Origin: Convivina intestini
GTDB lineage: Bacteria; Bacillota; Bacilli; Lactobacillales; Lactobacillaceae
Assembly (NCBI RefSeq): GCF_003096575.1
Contig: NZ_QEKT01000003.1
Span: 1 to 64,000, forward strand
DNA: 64,000 nt
Reading direction: 5' to 3'
A program made the position numbers and the translations under genes. Below, one piece after another: positions 1 to 9,110 of the stretch; the stretch's first letter is position 1, and each line of letters opens with the position of its first letter. The notes under the pieces are model-generated. The model did no database searches. It saw only the letters and a program-made list of their open reading frames with translations, and was not told where the DNA came from.

Positions 1-43
1 GGTCAATTGCTTTTAATTTAGTTGCCAGTGAATATTTCGCCAT
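1..43 (-). CDS. Partial ORF, possible transposase N-terminus
   Basis: An ATG on the minus strand opens a frame that runs off the left edge after 14 codons (begins MAKYSLATKLKAID). This resembles the helix-turn-helix start of IS3-family OrfA or IS-associated proteins in lactic acid bacteria. With so little sequence this is only a suggestion, and a short chance frame is equally possible. No clear ribosome binding site is seen beyond a G-rich run in the neighbouring hairpin. Confidence 0.25.
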   Translation of the reverse strand, partial: MAKYSLATKLKAID

Positions 44-90
44 GATAAAAGGCGCCCCCTAGTTTGGATTTCTCCAATCTAGGGGGCGCA
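44..90 (-). terminator. Strong rho-independent terminator
   Basis: An 11-bp GC-rich stem (52-62 with 79-89) is extended by an inner TTGGA/TCCAA pairing. On the minus strand a T-run follows at 50-47. It lies just downstream of the secreted protein gene at 122-784 and should end its transcript. Confidence 0.8.
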
Positions 91-121
91 CTTCAGCCGT
101 AGCTTGCTTTTTTGTTTTAAT

Positions 122-784
122 TTATTGAGCTAGCTCAATCATAACGTCGCGTTGATCATCACTGACATTACCAGCAAAATTAGGAGATGCTAGATGAGTA
201 GCACCGCTACTATCTTTTACCATGTAAAAAGTAGCATGCGCCATATCAGGACCGGCACTTGGACCAGCAATTTGTTTTCCAACGCTAATTTGCTGAATGG
301 CCTGGACGGTTTGAACTGAATTATCAGTGGCACTAAAGACTCGAACTGTTTTACCGCTGATGCTGCTGACTTGAGCACTAAAGGACATGGGATCAGTATT
401 TTGACTGGCATAGCTTGCGCTAGCAAAGCTGATATTTGGATTAGCACCGTTTATATCGGTTAATGTAACTGACTTTGGTAGGTTAAGACCATTGTAGTAA
501 TAGGTCATTTGACTGGCCTGGCTGGTAGATGGCGTTGCTTTTGTCTTATCTTTGGCTTGACTGGTCATGCTACTACTTGATCCAGCTTTACTTTTAGCAG
601 AACTGGTACTATCAGCTTGACTAGTTGTTGTTTGGCTATCACTGTCTTTAGCACTGTCCTTACTACTAGAACTTACTTTACTAGTAGTAGCGTGATGGAA
701 GACACCAGTTTGGGCGCTAACACCATAAATTACCCCACCGGATAGGACAGCTACTAGCGTAACAACCATTACTTTCTTGTTCAT
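122..784 (-). CDS. Ser-rich secreted protein of unknown function
   Basis: 220 residues. It begins with Lys residues and a hydrophobic segment of about 20 residues ending near VSAQT, which looks like an export signal; there is no lipobox cysteine. Residues of about 33-92 are a low-complexity Ser/Thr/Lys/Gln/Asp linker. The remaining 130 residues form a compact, cysteine-free domain that I cannot assign. The start is fixed by an AGGGAGAT ribosome binding site. It is monocistronic, with a strong terminator downstream, and divergent from the NEAT protein. It is probably released or held at the cell surface. Confidence 0.7.
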   Translation of the reverse strand: MNKKVMVVTLVAVLSGGVIYGVSAQTGVFHHATTSKVSSSSKDSAKDSDSQTTTSQADSTSSAKSKAGSSSSMTSQAKDKTKATPSTSQASQMTYYYNGLNLPKSVTLTDINGANPNISFASASYASQNTDPMSFSAQVSSISGKTVRVFSATDNSVQTVQAIQQISVGKQIAGPSAGPDMAHATFYMVKDSSGATHLASPNFAGNVSDDQRDVMIELAQ

Positions 785-1031
785 ATCTATCTCCCTGCTT
801 GATTTGGTTTATACTTATTAGCTTTATCTTATCATAGCTTTACCGATATGAATCGCTTTGGTTCGTAATAAAGTAGTCCTTGATTTTCAGGTTGCATTCA
901 CAGTGTTAAAAATTTAAAATAGTCGGTATTAGGGCGTTTATGCCTTTTTCACGTTGGCTAATAAATAGGATGATTTTTAAATTGGTTTAGTTTGGAAAAT
1001 ATCTGAATAAATATCTTACACCGGGGGAATT

Positions 1032-1856
1032 ATGAAGTTAAATAAATTGTGGGGGATTGGGTTCCTTGTACTGCTCAGTAGTGCTTTTTGCTTATTATTT
1101 TCTAACTCTGCAGCAGCTGATGGAGAAGATTTTAGTGTTTCTTATCGAGTCATCAAAAATGGTAGTACGGGTACTTCAATGGCGGACCAATATTTTGTAA
1201 AGCCGGGTCGTGCTACTTTGGTTGGTGACCACTATGAGGTAACCCTGGTTGTTAAAACTGATCATAGCTTGGGGTTATTTCCGGTTACGGTAACCGAGTT
1301 TAATGGACAGACGCCATCGGTTTCAAAGAGTACCCAAGACAACACAGATTTATATCAATTTACATTTACGGCGACATCTTTGAGCCAACGTTTAACTGGA
1401 CATATGTCAGTTAATATCCCGGCCATTCGTTACGACCACGTGTATGCCTTTGATATTGAATTTAATAGTAATGGTATTCCTGTCCCTGGTGGTGATAAAA
1501 AAGATAATAAGTCTGCTACGAGTCAAAATGACGCCAATAATGCTAATGCCGGTGTGAATAATAACAAGGGCGATAACAGTAATAGTAGTGATGTAATGAC
1601 TGGTGATCAGGCTAGTGCTAGCGCGCAAAGTAGTCAAGAATCTATGTCAATTCAAGAGAGCCGCTCTTCGGTTGTTTCTGAGGTAAATAAGCCCCAAGTA
1701 ACGCCGAAAGCAGCTATTAAAAAAGATAAGAAGGATAAAGCAGCTAATAAACCCTTACCATGGTGGCCCTTTGCTTTAATCGTCGGGGTAGCAGTGATAA
1801 TCGGGATTATATCTGAATTCCGTTTCCGTTTTGGTAAAGGCCAGTCGGATGAATAA
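1032..1856 (+). CDS. Membrane-anchored NEAT-domain (haem-binding) surface protein
   Basis: 274 residues. A signal peptide (about 1-29) precedes one NEAT domain (about 34-146), a Ser/Asn/Gln/Lys-rich linker, and a C-terminal membrane segment (about 243-262) followed by a short basic tail. The signature beta-strand contains Tyr134-Asp-His-Val-Tyr138; in Isd-type haem-binding NEAT domains the first Tyr of this YxxxY pair ligates haem iron. The upstream SMADQY stretch (49-54) fits the 3-10 helix lip. There is no LPXTG motif, so anchoring is by the membrane helix. No haem ABC transporter or sortase lies beside it. The role as haem capture or relay is inferred from the domain; heme binding itself is likely because the Tyr pair is intact. 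Confidence 0.8.
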   Translation: MKLNKLWGIGFLVLLSSAFCLLFSNSAAADGEDFSVSYRVIKNGSTGTSMADQYFVKPGRATLVGDHYEVTLVVKTDHSLGLFPVTVTEFNGQTPSVSKSTQDNTDLYQFTFTATSLSQRLTGHMSVNIPAIRYDHVYAFDIEFNSNGIPVPGGDKKDNKSATSQNDANNANAGVNNNKGDNSNSSDVMTGDQASASAQSSQESMSIQESRSSVVSEVNKPQVTPKAAIKKDKKDKAANKPLPWWPFALIVGVAVIIGIISEFRFRFGKGQSDE

Positions 1857-1865
1857 ATTTAAGGC

Positions 1866-1892
1866 TTGACGCAGTTTAGTTATTTGTATAAG
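1866..1892 (+). promoter_or_regulatory. Promoter of the T-box-valS transcript
   Basis: TTGACG at 1866-1871 and TATAAG at 1887-1892, with a 15-nt spacer, sit directly upstream of the T-box leader. Confidence 0.5.
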
Positions 1893-1896
1893 ATTG

Positions 1897-2090
1897 AAAG
1901 CATCTTAGAGGAGTAAGCAAATGTTCCTATTGTAGAGAACTGGTGGTTGGTGTAAACCAGTTAGGGCACTGCTGAAGGTTGCTAAGGGCTTTGATTAATT
2001 AAAAATAGATTTAAGTGGTCATCCAGGTGATGACAATTTAGGTGGTACCACGTGTAAGCGTCCTAATCTTAGTTGATTAGGGCGCTTTTA
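1897..2090 (+). promoter_or_regulatory. T-box riboswitch leader of valS
   Basis: The leader has the expected T-box order. An AGTA element at 1914-1917 is followed by the Stem I distal arm (GGTGGTTGGTGTAAACC, within 1940-1961), a GAA-preceded candidate specifier GTT (1978-1980, a Val codon), and the antiterminator T-box core AGGTGGTACCACGTG (2040-2054). An 11-bp terminator stem (2058-2068 with 2075-2085) and a T-run come next. Uncharged tRNA-Val is expected to pair with the specifier and the T-box bulge and prevent termination. The specifier choice is my reading and is less certain than the class assignment. Confidence 0.85.
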
Positions 2091-2110
2091 TTAGAAGGAG
2101 GAGAATTTAT

Positions 2111-4792
2111 ATGCGTGAAGTTAATATGTCAACCAAATATGATCCTAATGCAGTTGAAAATGGGCGCTACCAGCATTGGCTTAGTAAAAAACTATTTGCT
2201 CCGGAAGCTAATCAAGCCATTCAGGGGAATGAGCCTGAGCCTTATTCCGTGGTAATTCCACCACCTAATGTAACTGGAAAGTTACATTTAGGTCATGCTT
2301 GGGATACTACTTTGCAAGATATGATTATTCGTCAAAAACGGATGCAGGGTTTTGATACTTTGTGGTTACCTGGAATGGACCATGCCGGTATTGCTACCCA
2401 AGCTAAGGTGGAGCAACGCTTGCGTGGTGAGGGTATTAGTCGTTACGACTTGGGCCGCGATAAATTCGTTGAACAGGTTTGGTCCTGGAAAAATGAGTAT
2501 GCTAGCACCATTAAAAAGCAATGGGGTAAGTTAGGGCTTTCTTTGGATTATGGTCGTGAGCGTTTTACCTTAGATGAAGGTTTAAACCAAGCTGTTAATA
2601 AAGTTTTCATTGATCTCTATAATAAAGGGCTGATCTACCGCGGTGAATATATTATCAACTGGGATCCACAAGCTCGAACGGCTCTGTCTGATATTGAAGT
2701 TATTTATCAAGACGATCAAGGGGCTTTCTATCATGTGAAGTACCCCTTTGTTGATGGTACGACTTTTGATGGTAAAGATTATATTGAAATTGCTACTACT
2801 CGTCCAGAAACCATGTTTGGAGATGTAGCGATTGCGGTTAATCCAACTGATGAGCGTTACAAGGACTTAATTGGTAAGCAAGTTAAGGTGCCCTTGGTTG
2901 ACCGCGTTGTGCCAATCATTGCCGATGAATATGTTGAAAAAGACTTTGGAACGGGGATGGTTAAAATTACACCAGCCCATGATCCTAATGATTTTCAGGT
3001 AGGTAATCGTCATAATTTGGAACGTATTAACACGATGACTGAAGATGCGCATCTAAATGAAAATGCTGGTAAATATGCTGGTATGGAACGTTTTGAAGCT
3101 CGTAAAGCGATTGTCAAGGACTTAGAAGATGATGGCTACATGTTAAAGGTTGATCCTTTGACCCATTCGGTTGGTCATTCAGAGCGAACTGGGGTTCCAA
3201 TTGAATCGCGCTTGTCAACGCAGTGGTTTGTTAAAATGGAACCTTTGGCCAAACAGATATTGGCTATGCAGCAAAATCCTGATGAAAAGGTTAATTTTGT
3301 GCCGGGTCGTTTTGAAGATACCTTTACCCGTTGGATGGAAAATATCCGTGATTGGGTTATTTCCCGTCAACTATGGTGGGGACATCAAATTCCAGCTTGG
3401 TATAAGAATAAAGGAACGGCTCAAGAAGAGCTTTATGTCGGAGAGGAGGCTCCTGGAGCTGACTGGGAACGCGATCCTGATGTCTTAGATACTTGGTTTT
3501 CTTCCGCACTTTGGCCATTTTCAACAATGGGCTGGCCTAATGATTTGGAGGGGGACTTCAAGAAGTATTATCCAACTGATACTTTAGTAACCGGTTATGA
3601 CATTATTTTCTTCTGGGTTGCTCGAATGATGTTCCAAGGAAAAGAGTTTACCGGCCAACGGCCATTTAAAAATGTCTTGATTCATGGTTTGATTCGAGAT
3701 GGTGAGGGTCGTAAGATGTCCAAGTCCCTTGGTAACGGGGTTGATCCAATGGATGTCATTGAAAAGTATGGGGCTGATGCCTTGCGCTGGTTCCTAGCTA
3801 CTGGTTCTACGCCAGGACAAGACGTTCGCTTTACTTATGAAAAGATGGACGCGGCTTGGAACTTTATCAATAAAATTTGGAATGCTGCTCGATATGTCAT
3901 TATGAATTTGGATGATGATACTGAGGCTAAGGTTCCAGCTGCTGATCAACAAAGTTTAGCTGATCAATGGATTTTGTCTCGTTTGAATAGTGTAGTAATT
4001 AAGGTAACCCGTAATTTTGATAAGTTTGAATTTGGTGAAGCTGGTCGAGAATTATACAACTTCATCTGGTCTGATTTTGCGGATTGGTACATTGAAATGA
4101 CCAAAGAAACTTTGAATGGTGAAGGTGATAAGACTGCCGTTCAACAAACTTTGGCCTATGTTTTGGACCAAACGCTACGCTTGTTGCAGCCAATCATGCC
4201 CTTTATGGCTGAAGCAATTTGGCAAGAAATGCCACAACAGGCTGGTCAGGACGCTGATTTGGCTATCTCAGCCTACCCAACTGCTCAGGCGCAATTAGCT
4301 AATCCAGCAGCTGAAGAAGCTTTCAAGTCTCTCCAGGACTTGATTGTTGCGGTTCGGAACATTCGTGCCGAAGCCAATGCACCAATGTCTAAGGGAATTG
4401 ACGTCTTAATCAAAATTAATGATGTAAAATTGAAAGAAATTTTCAATGAAAATGCTGATTATATTAATCGCTTTGTTCATCCACAGTCATTAATTATTGA
4501 TGAAAATGTTGAAGTACCGCACTTGGCCATGTCACAGGTTATCACGGGGGCTGAAGTATACGTGCCACTTGCTGGCTTAATTGATATTAGTGCTGAAATT
4601 GACCGTTTAGAAGGTGAAATTGATCGCTTCACTAAGGAAGTACAACGAGCTCAAGGTAAGCTAAGTAACGAAAAGTTCGTTAACTCTGCTCCTGCCAAGG
4701 TCGTAAATGGTGAACGTGAAAAATTGGCTGATTGGCAAAGTAAATTGGCTGCCACTCAACAACGAGTAGCTACTTTGAAAGCCAACTCATAA
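2111..4792 (+). CDS. valS: Valyl-tRNA synthetase
   Basis: 893 residues, a typical length. It charges tRNA-Val and hydrolyses mis-activated Thr in its editing domain. The class I signatures are present: HLGH (59-62) after PPPNVTGK, and KMSKS (about 535-539). A C-terminal charged coiled-coil arm (about 825-890) is typical of ValRS. The start at 2111 is chosen because AAGGAGGAG (2094-2102) lies 8 nt upstream; a second Met five codons later is possible. Control is by the T-box leader. A terminator follows immediately. Confidence 0.98.
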   Translation: MREVNMSTKYDPNAVENGRYQHWLSKKLFAPEANQAIQGNEPEPYSVVIPPPNVTGKLHLGHAWDTTLQDMIIRQKRMQGFDTLWLPGMDHAGIATQAKVEQRLRGEGISRYDLGRDKFVEQVWSWKNEYASTIKKQWGKLGLSLDYGRERFTLDEGLNQAVNKVFIDLYNKGLIYRGEYIINWDPQARTALSDIEVIYQDDQGAFYHVKYPFVDGTTFDGKDYIEIATTRPETMFGDVAIAVNPTDERYKDLIGKQVKVPLVDRVVPIIADEYVEKDFGTGMVKITPAHDPNDFQVGNRHNLERINTMTEDAHLNENAGKYAGMERFEARKAIVKDLEDDGYMLKVDPLTHSVGHSERTGVPIESRLSTQWFVKMEPLAKQILAMQQNPDEKVNFVPGRFEDTFTRWMENIRDWVISRQLWWGHQIPAWYKNKGTAQEELYVGEEAPGADWERDPDVLDTWFSSALWPFSTMGWPNDLEGDFKKYYPTDTLVTGYDIIFFWVARMMFQGKEFTGQRPFKNVLIHGLIRDGEGRKMSKSLGNGVDPMDVIEKYGADALRWFLATGSTPGQDVRFTYEKMDAAWNFINKIWNAARYVIMNLDDDTEAKVPAADQQSLADQWILSRLNSVVIKVTRNFDKFEFGEAGRELYNFIWSDFADWYIEMTKETLNGEGDKTAVQQTLAYVLDQTLRLLQPIMPFMAEAIWQEMPQQAGQDADLAISAYPTAQAQLANPAAEEAFKSLQDLIVAVRNIRAEANAPMSKGIDVLIKINDVKLKEIFNENADYINRFVHPQSLIIDENVEVPHLAMSQVITGAEVYVPLAGLIDISAEIDRLEGEIDRFTKEVQRAQGKLSNEKFVNSAPAKVVNGEREKLADWQSKLAATQQRVATLKANS

Positions 4793-4796
4793 AAAG

Positions 4797-4816
4797 AAAG
4801 CCCGCAGGGGCTTTTT
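4797..4816 (+). terminator. Terminator after valS
   Basis: Stem AAAGCCC / GGGCTTT with a GCAG tetraloop, followed by Ts. Confidence 0.8.
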
Positions 4817-4876
4817 ATGTTAGATTAATATTAGTTTTTATAATTGATGGATAAATTATAAATGTAAGGGAAGAAC

Positions 4877-5848
4877 ATGCCAGGAACTAGGATAATAGCC
4901 AGTGGACATTATGTCCCTGAAGATATAGTGACCAATCATGACTTGGCGCAATTAATTGATACTACTGATGAATGGATTCAAAGCCATACAGGCATTAAGG
5001 AGCGCCGGGTCTCCTTACAGGGTGAAAATACCAGTGACTTAGCGACTAAAGCAGCTCAAATTGCTTTGCAGCGTGCTAATCTTAGTCCAGAAAAACTGGC
5101 CTTTATCATCGTGACCACATTTACGCCAGATGGTTTGGCTCCGTCAACAGCTGCTTTAGTTCAACGTAACTTGGGAGCTACTAATGCCTGGGGATATGAT
5201 TTATCAACGGCCTGTGCGGGTTTTGTATTTGGCTTAAGTACCGCGGATAAGCTTTTGCAAGCCGGTAGTGGTGAATATGGATTAGTAATTGCTGCTGAAG
5301 TAAATTCTAAGATGATGGATTTTAAAGATCGAGCTAGTACTGTTTTCTTTGGGGATGGCGCTGGTGCTGTAGTTTTGCAAGCTGATCCTAACGGCCAACA
5401 GGTAGTAAGGGAAGAATTGCATACTGCTGGAAATGACCATGTCGTTCACTCTGGTCGGATTATGCCACTTCAAAGTCTCTCAGCGGATAATTATCCGAAG
5501 ATCGATGCCTTTGCCCAAGAAGGTCGGTTGGTTTATCAAGAGGTTACCGGACTAATCCCAGATCACATTCGGACCTTTTTACGAAAAGATTATCTGAAAC
5601 CAGATGATGTGGATTACTACATTGTTCATCAGGCTAATTTACGTATTATTGAAAAAATTGCTGAAAGTTTACAGCAACCGATTGAAAAATTCATTTGTAA
5701 TGTGCAGCAATATGGCAATAGTTCTTCAGCGGGCATTGCCATGGCCTTTGATCAGCTTAATCAACGAGAGGATCTTACAGGTAAAAAAGTACTACTAACA
5801 GGATTTGGCGCAGGATTCACCTATGGCAGCCTTTTATTAAACTTATAA
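4877..5848 (+). CDS. fabH: 3-oxoacyl-[ACP] synthase III (KAS III)
   Basis: 323 residues. It condenses acetyl-CoA with malonyl-ACP to start fatty acid synthesis. The catalytic triad is complete: Cys113 in STACAGF, His251 in VHQANLRI and Asn281 in YGNSSSAG; the N-terminal DTTDEWI substrate-tunnel motif is present. It stands alone between valS and a LysM protein, not in a fab cluster, so it may be a second FabH copy or the only one. The start is preceded by AAGGGAAG. No dedicated regulator is seen. Confidence 0.9.
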   Translation: MPGTRIIASGHYVPEDIVTNHDLAQLIDTTDEWIQSHTGIKERRVSLQGENTSDLATKAAQIALQRANLSPEKLAFIIVTTFTPDGLAPSTAALVQRNLGATNAWGYDLSTACAGFVFGLSTADKLLQAGSGEYGLVIAAEVNSKMMDFKDRASTVFFGDGAGAVVLQADPNGQQVVREELHTAGNDHVVHSGRIMPLQSLSADNYPKIDAFAQEGRLVYQEVTGLIPDHIRTFLRKDYLKPDDVDYYIVHQANLRIIEKIAESLQQPIEKFICNVQQYGNSSSAGIAMAFDQLNQREDLTGKKVLLTGFGAGFTYGSLLLNL

Positions 5849-5855
5849 CTCAAGT

Positions 5856-5979
5856 TATTGTAATATTTAAGAAATATTTGAAATATTATAGCAACATATT
5901 AGAAAAATATTTGTTATATATTATCGGTAGAATGTGAAATGTCCAAAGGTTAAGACTTTAACTTGTGGTACAAGATAAT
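5856..5979 (+). promoter_or_regulatory. AT-rich promoter region of the LysM-CAP gene
   Basis: AAATATT occurs three times between 5872 and 5912 in a very AT-rich stretch. A plausible promoter follows, TTAAGA (5950-5955) and GATAAT (5974-5979), about 40 nt before the start codon. Such AT tracts can act as UP elements; that role is inferred. Confidence 0.35.
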
Positions 5980-6015
5980 AAGTAGAAAACAAACAAAACG
6001 GAGTATATTATTCTC

Positions 6016-6816
6016 ATGAAGAAACATATCAAGAATACGATTTTGGCTACCGCTGCCGGTGCCGCTACCTTTACTGCAGCTGGTGTTTCAGCATCAGCTG
6101 ATGACGTTACTATTAAAGCTGGTGATACTTTGTCACAGTTAGCTGTTGACAACAACACTACTGCTGATGCCCTTGCTGATTTGAATGGTATTGCTAACAA
6201 GGATTTGATTTTTGCTGGTGATACTTTGAAGGTTGATGGTTCAGCTGCTAAGAAGTCAGCAACGCCAGCCGTTGCTGCTCCTGCAGCCTCAACTACTCCA
6301 GCAGCTCAAGCTGCAACTAGTCAAGCTGTAGAAGCTCAAAGTGCTACTACTTCTGAATCAACTGCCCCAGCTGCAGCACAACAACCTGCTAGCGCTTCAA
6401 CTGCTGCTAGTCAACAGACTGCGGCTGCAACACCAAGTACTGCTAGTGTTGATGCTAGTTACTCAGCTGGTGCTGATGGTTCAATCCAAGCTATGGTTGA
6501 TTCTATGAATGCTAAGCGTGCTGCTCTTGGTTTGGCCCCAGTTCGTTACGATGCTAGCTTGGCTGCTACTGCTCAAGCTCGTGCACAAGAAGCTGCTGCT
6601 AACGATGGCTTGCCAAGTGGTCATTTCCAACAAGTTGCCGGTCCTGAAGTTGTTGCTATCGGCTTTGACCCATCATCAGTTGTTGATGCATGGTACAACG
6701 AAACAAACATGATTACTAATGGTACTCCTAGTCACCGTTTGTGGGTAACTAACGCATCATTTAGCCGTGTTGGTTTTGCCGTAGTTGGTTCAACTATCGT
6801 TGGAATCGCTGGTTAA
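6016..6816 (+). CDS. Secreted LysM-CAP domain protein
   Basis: 266 residues. A signal peptide ends near ASA|DD (about residue 28). One LysM domain (about 31-75, with IKAGDTLSQLA and GDTLKV) should bind peptidoglycan. An Ala/Ser/Thr/Gln linker (about 76-150) leads to a C-terminal CAP-like (SCP/PR-1) domain (about 157-266, with MNAKRAALGL at its start). Codon use is strongly biased to GCT, GGT and AAC, as in highly expressed genes. It is probably an abundant wall-associated protein. Bacterial CAP functions are poorly known, so no enzymatic role is assigned. It is monocistronic with its own terminator. Confidence 0.8.
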   Translation: MKKHIKNTILATAAGAATFTAAGVSASADDVTIKAGDTLSQLAVDNNTTADALADLNGIANKDLIFAGDTLKVDGSAAKKSATPAVAAPAASTTPAAQAATSQAVEAQSATTSESTAPAAAQQPASASTAASQQTAAATPSTASVDASYSAGADGSIQAMVDSMNAKRAALGLAPVRYDASLAATAQARAQEAAANDGLPSGHFQQVAGPEVVAIGFDPSSVVDAWYNETNMITNGTPSHRLWVTNASFSRVGFAVVGSTIVGIAG

Positions 6817-6835
6817 TTATTAGAAAACTTTATTT

Positions 6836-6866
6836 AAAGCTACCGCTTATGCGGTAGCTTTTTTTG
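6836..6866 (+). terminator. Terminator after the LysM-CAP gene
   Basis: Perfect stem AAAGCTACCGC / GCGGTAGCTTT with a TTAT loop and an 8-T tail. Confidence 0.9.
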
Positions 6867-7021
6867 TGATATTAAAAACTTTCCTAAAAAACATTCCTAA
6901 TGTTGACAGGTTTCCTTAGTAGTTTATAATGAATTGGTATGTAAAGAGGGCTTATTTTCATCACAATTTAGCCGATTTAATATGATAAAGCAGCTGTCGA
7001 AAGTGAGATTGTGACGGGCTA

Positions 7022-9004
7022 ATGGCATTTTTAGAACTACATAAAATTACCAAATCCTATTACTTAGGAAAACAAGAATTTCCCGTTTTAAAAGGGATTG
7101 ATTTATCTTTTGAAAAAGGTGAATTTGTTTCAATTTTAGGGGAATCTGGTGGTGGGAAATCCACCTTAATGAATATAATTGGTGGTCTGGATCGTAATTT
7201 CCAGGGAGAAGTGGTAGTTGATGGGCATCTTCTAGACCATCATCAAGCCGGACAACTAGATAATTATCGCCGACAAACAATTGGTTATATTTTTCAAAGT
7301 TTCAATTTGATTAATTATCAGACTAATTTGCAAAACGTCGAAACCTCTTTGAACATGACCACCTTGAGCGCTACGGAACGTCATGAACGAGCAGAGTTAC
7401 TGCTTCGAAAAGTTGGTTTAGGAGAGCATGTTCATAAATATCCTTCTCAACTATCAGGGGGACAAAAACAACGTGTTGCCATCGCTCGTGCTTTAGCTGG
7501 TGATCCAGATGTGATCATTGCCGATGAGCCAACCGGTGCCTTAGACTCTGTTAACACCGGTGAAGTGTTGGTTTTACTACGCCAAATTGCCGAAGAGGGT
7601 AAGTTGGTCATAATGGTGACCCATTCAAAGGAAGTTGCTGATCATAGTAGCCGTATTCTATACATGGAAAATGGGCATATTGCCCGGGATCGGAGCTTAA
7701 ATGAACATCATCGGATTCAAAATCCGATGTACCATTTAACATCACGGCCGTTATCACCAGCAACAATTTGGTCAATGGCCTATGAACATTTGCGCTATAA
7801 CTGGCTGCAAAGCTTGTTAATCATTTTGGGATCAGCGATTGGTGTTTTCTCGGTAATTCTATTCTTAGGATTAGGAAATGGTGTTCAAGGGTATATTAAT
7901 CAACAGGTTGGGCAGTTAGCTAACCCTGATTATCCAACTGTTTATCGTAATTTATCCAAGGATAGTAAACTTAACGCGGTTGAGCAAATTGATAACACGC
8001 AAAAAGTGATGGCGACTAACTATGCTAGTACAACCATTAATTCGGATTACTTGGATAAATTAAGTAAGTCGCAACATGTGAAAAATATTTATCCGGCTTA
8101 CATGTTGGCCACAGCTAATTTTAGTTATCATGATGTTAAGGTTGGATCAAATTTCCGTTCTTGGGCCCCCAACCTATCAACTGAATTACTTAAAAAGGGC
8201 CGTAAGCCCCTGCATTCAGGTGAAATTGTTGTTTCCAAGAACTTTGCTAGCAAAATTGGTTCGAATTGGACTAAGGCAATAGGCAAGGAGATTGAGGCTG
8301 AATATGTGGCTGTCGATGCCGATAATAACCCTGTCAACGTTACGGCTAAGTTAAAAGTTGTGGGTATTACCGACGGTAATCAGGCGGCTGAAGTTTTTGC
8401 GGTTTCACATGATGAAATGAAAGCTGAATTGGCTGCAGCCGGAGCGTTGACCGATCCAAACTTTGTGGCGGTTAAAATAGATAAAACTACCAACGTTAAA
8501 GAAGCTGTTCGAAAAATTAATTCAATCAAAATTAATGGTATGCAAGCTTTCGTTGCTGCTTCCATGGATGATGTCTTAGAAACAATTTATCGTATTACTA
8601 ATTTAGCAACCTATGTTTTGGCGGCCATTTCTGGTATTTCATTATTGGTTTCAGCCATTATGATTATTGTGACCACGTATATGTCAGTTGCCGAACGAAC
8701 GAAGGAAATTGGGGTTTTGCGGGCCTTAGGTGCTCGTCAAAGTGATATTAAGTATCTCTTTACCAATGAATCTTTGTTGATGGCGATTGTCGCTGCGATT
8801 ATCGGTATTATTTTAGCCTTTATCGGTCAAGCGGTCATGAATAAGCTTCTATATTCACTGATTACTTATAATATTGTTCATATTTCTGCTGTTAATGTCT
8901 TAGAAGCAGTGGCCATTAGTATCGTGATTACCTTAGCAGCTAGCTTTGTGCCATCACGTAAAGCGGCTCGCTTAAATACAATTGAAGCGCTTGCAAATGA
9001 TTAA
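7022..9004 (+). CDS. MacB-type ABC transporter, fused ATPase-permease
   Basis: 660 residues. The N-terminal ABC ATPase has Walker A GESGGGKST (about 40-48), signature LSGGQKQR (about 145-152) and Walker B VIIADEPTGALDS. The permease half has a first membrane helix near 265, a large extracytoplasmic MacB-like domain (about 290-500) and three C-terminal FtsX-type helices. The architecture is that of LolD/MacB mechanotransmission exporters, which act on peptides, antibiotics or envelope substrates. No HlyD-like partner or two-component sensor is adjacent, so the substrate is unknown. The ribosome binding site is weak. A terminator follows. Confidence 0.85.
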   Translation: MAFLELHKITKSYYLGKQEFPVLKGIDLSFEKGEFVSILGESGGGKSTLMNIIGGLDRNFQGEVVVDGHLLDHHQAGQLDNYRRQTIGYIFQSFNLINYQTNLQNVETSLNMTTLSATERHERAELLLRKVGLGEHVHKYPSQLSGGQKQRVAIARALAGDPDVIIADEPTGALDSVNTGEVLVLLRQIAEEGKLVIMVTHSKEVADHSSRILYMENGHIARDRSLNEHHRIQNPMYHLTSRPLSPATIWSMAYEHLRYNWLQSLLIILGSAIGVFSVILFLGLGNGVQGYINQQVGQLANPDYPTVYRNLSKDSKLNAVEQIDNTQKVMATNYASTTINSDYLDKLSKSQHVKNIYPAYMLATANFSYHDVKVGSNFRSWAPNLSTELLKKGRKPLHSGEIVVSKNFASKIGSNWTKAIGKEIEAEYVAVDADNNPVNVTAKLKVVGITDGNQAAEVFAVSHDEMKAELAAAGALTDPNFVAVKIDKTTNVKEAVRKINSIKINGMQAFVAASMDDVLETIYRITNLATYVLAAISGISLLVSAIMIIVTTYMSVAERTKEIGVLRALGARQSDIKYLFTNESLLMAIVAAIIGIILAFIGQAVMNKLLYSLITYNIVHISAVNVLEAVAISIVITLAASFVPSRKAARLNTIEALAND

Positions 9005-9007
9005 GAT

Positions 9008-9035
9008 TAAAAGATCTCCTCGGAGGTCTTTTTGT
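9008..9035 (+). terminator. Terminator after the ABC transporter
   Basis: A hairpin with arms GATCTCC / GGAGGTC, one G-U pair, flanking A and T runs, and a T tail. Confidence 0.8.
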
Positions 9036-9110
9036 TGTTAGTTGAGCTATTCGCAACGTGATAATGTTTAAGGTATAATATTTGTATCTAAATATTGGAG
9101 TAGACAGACC

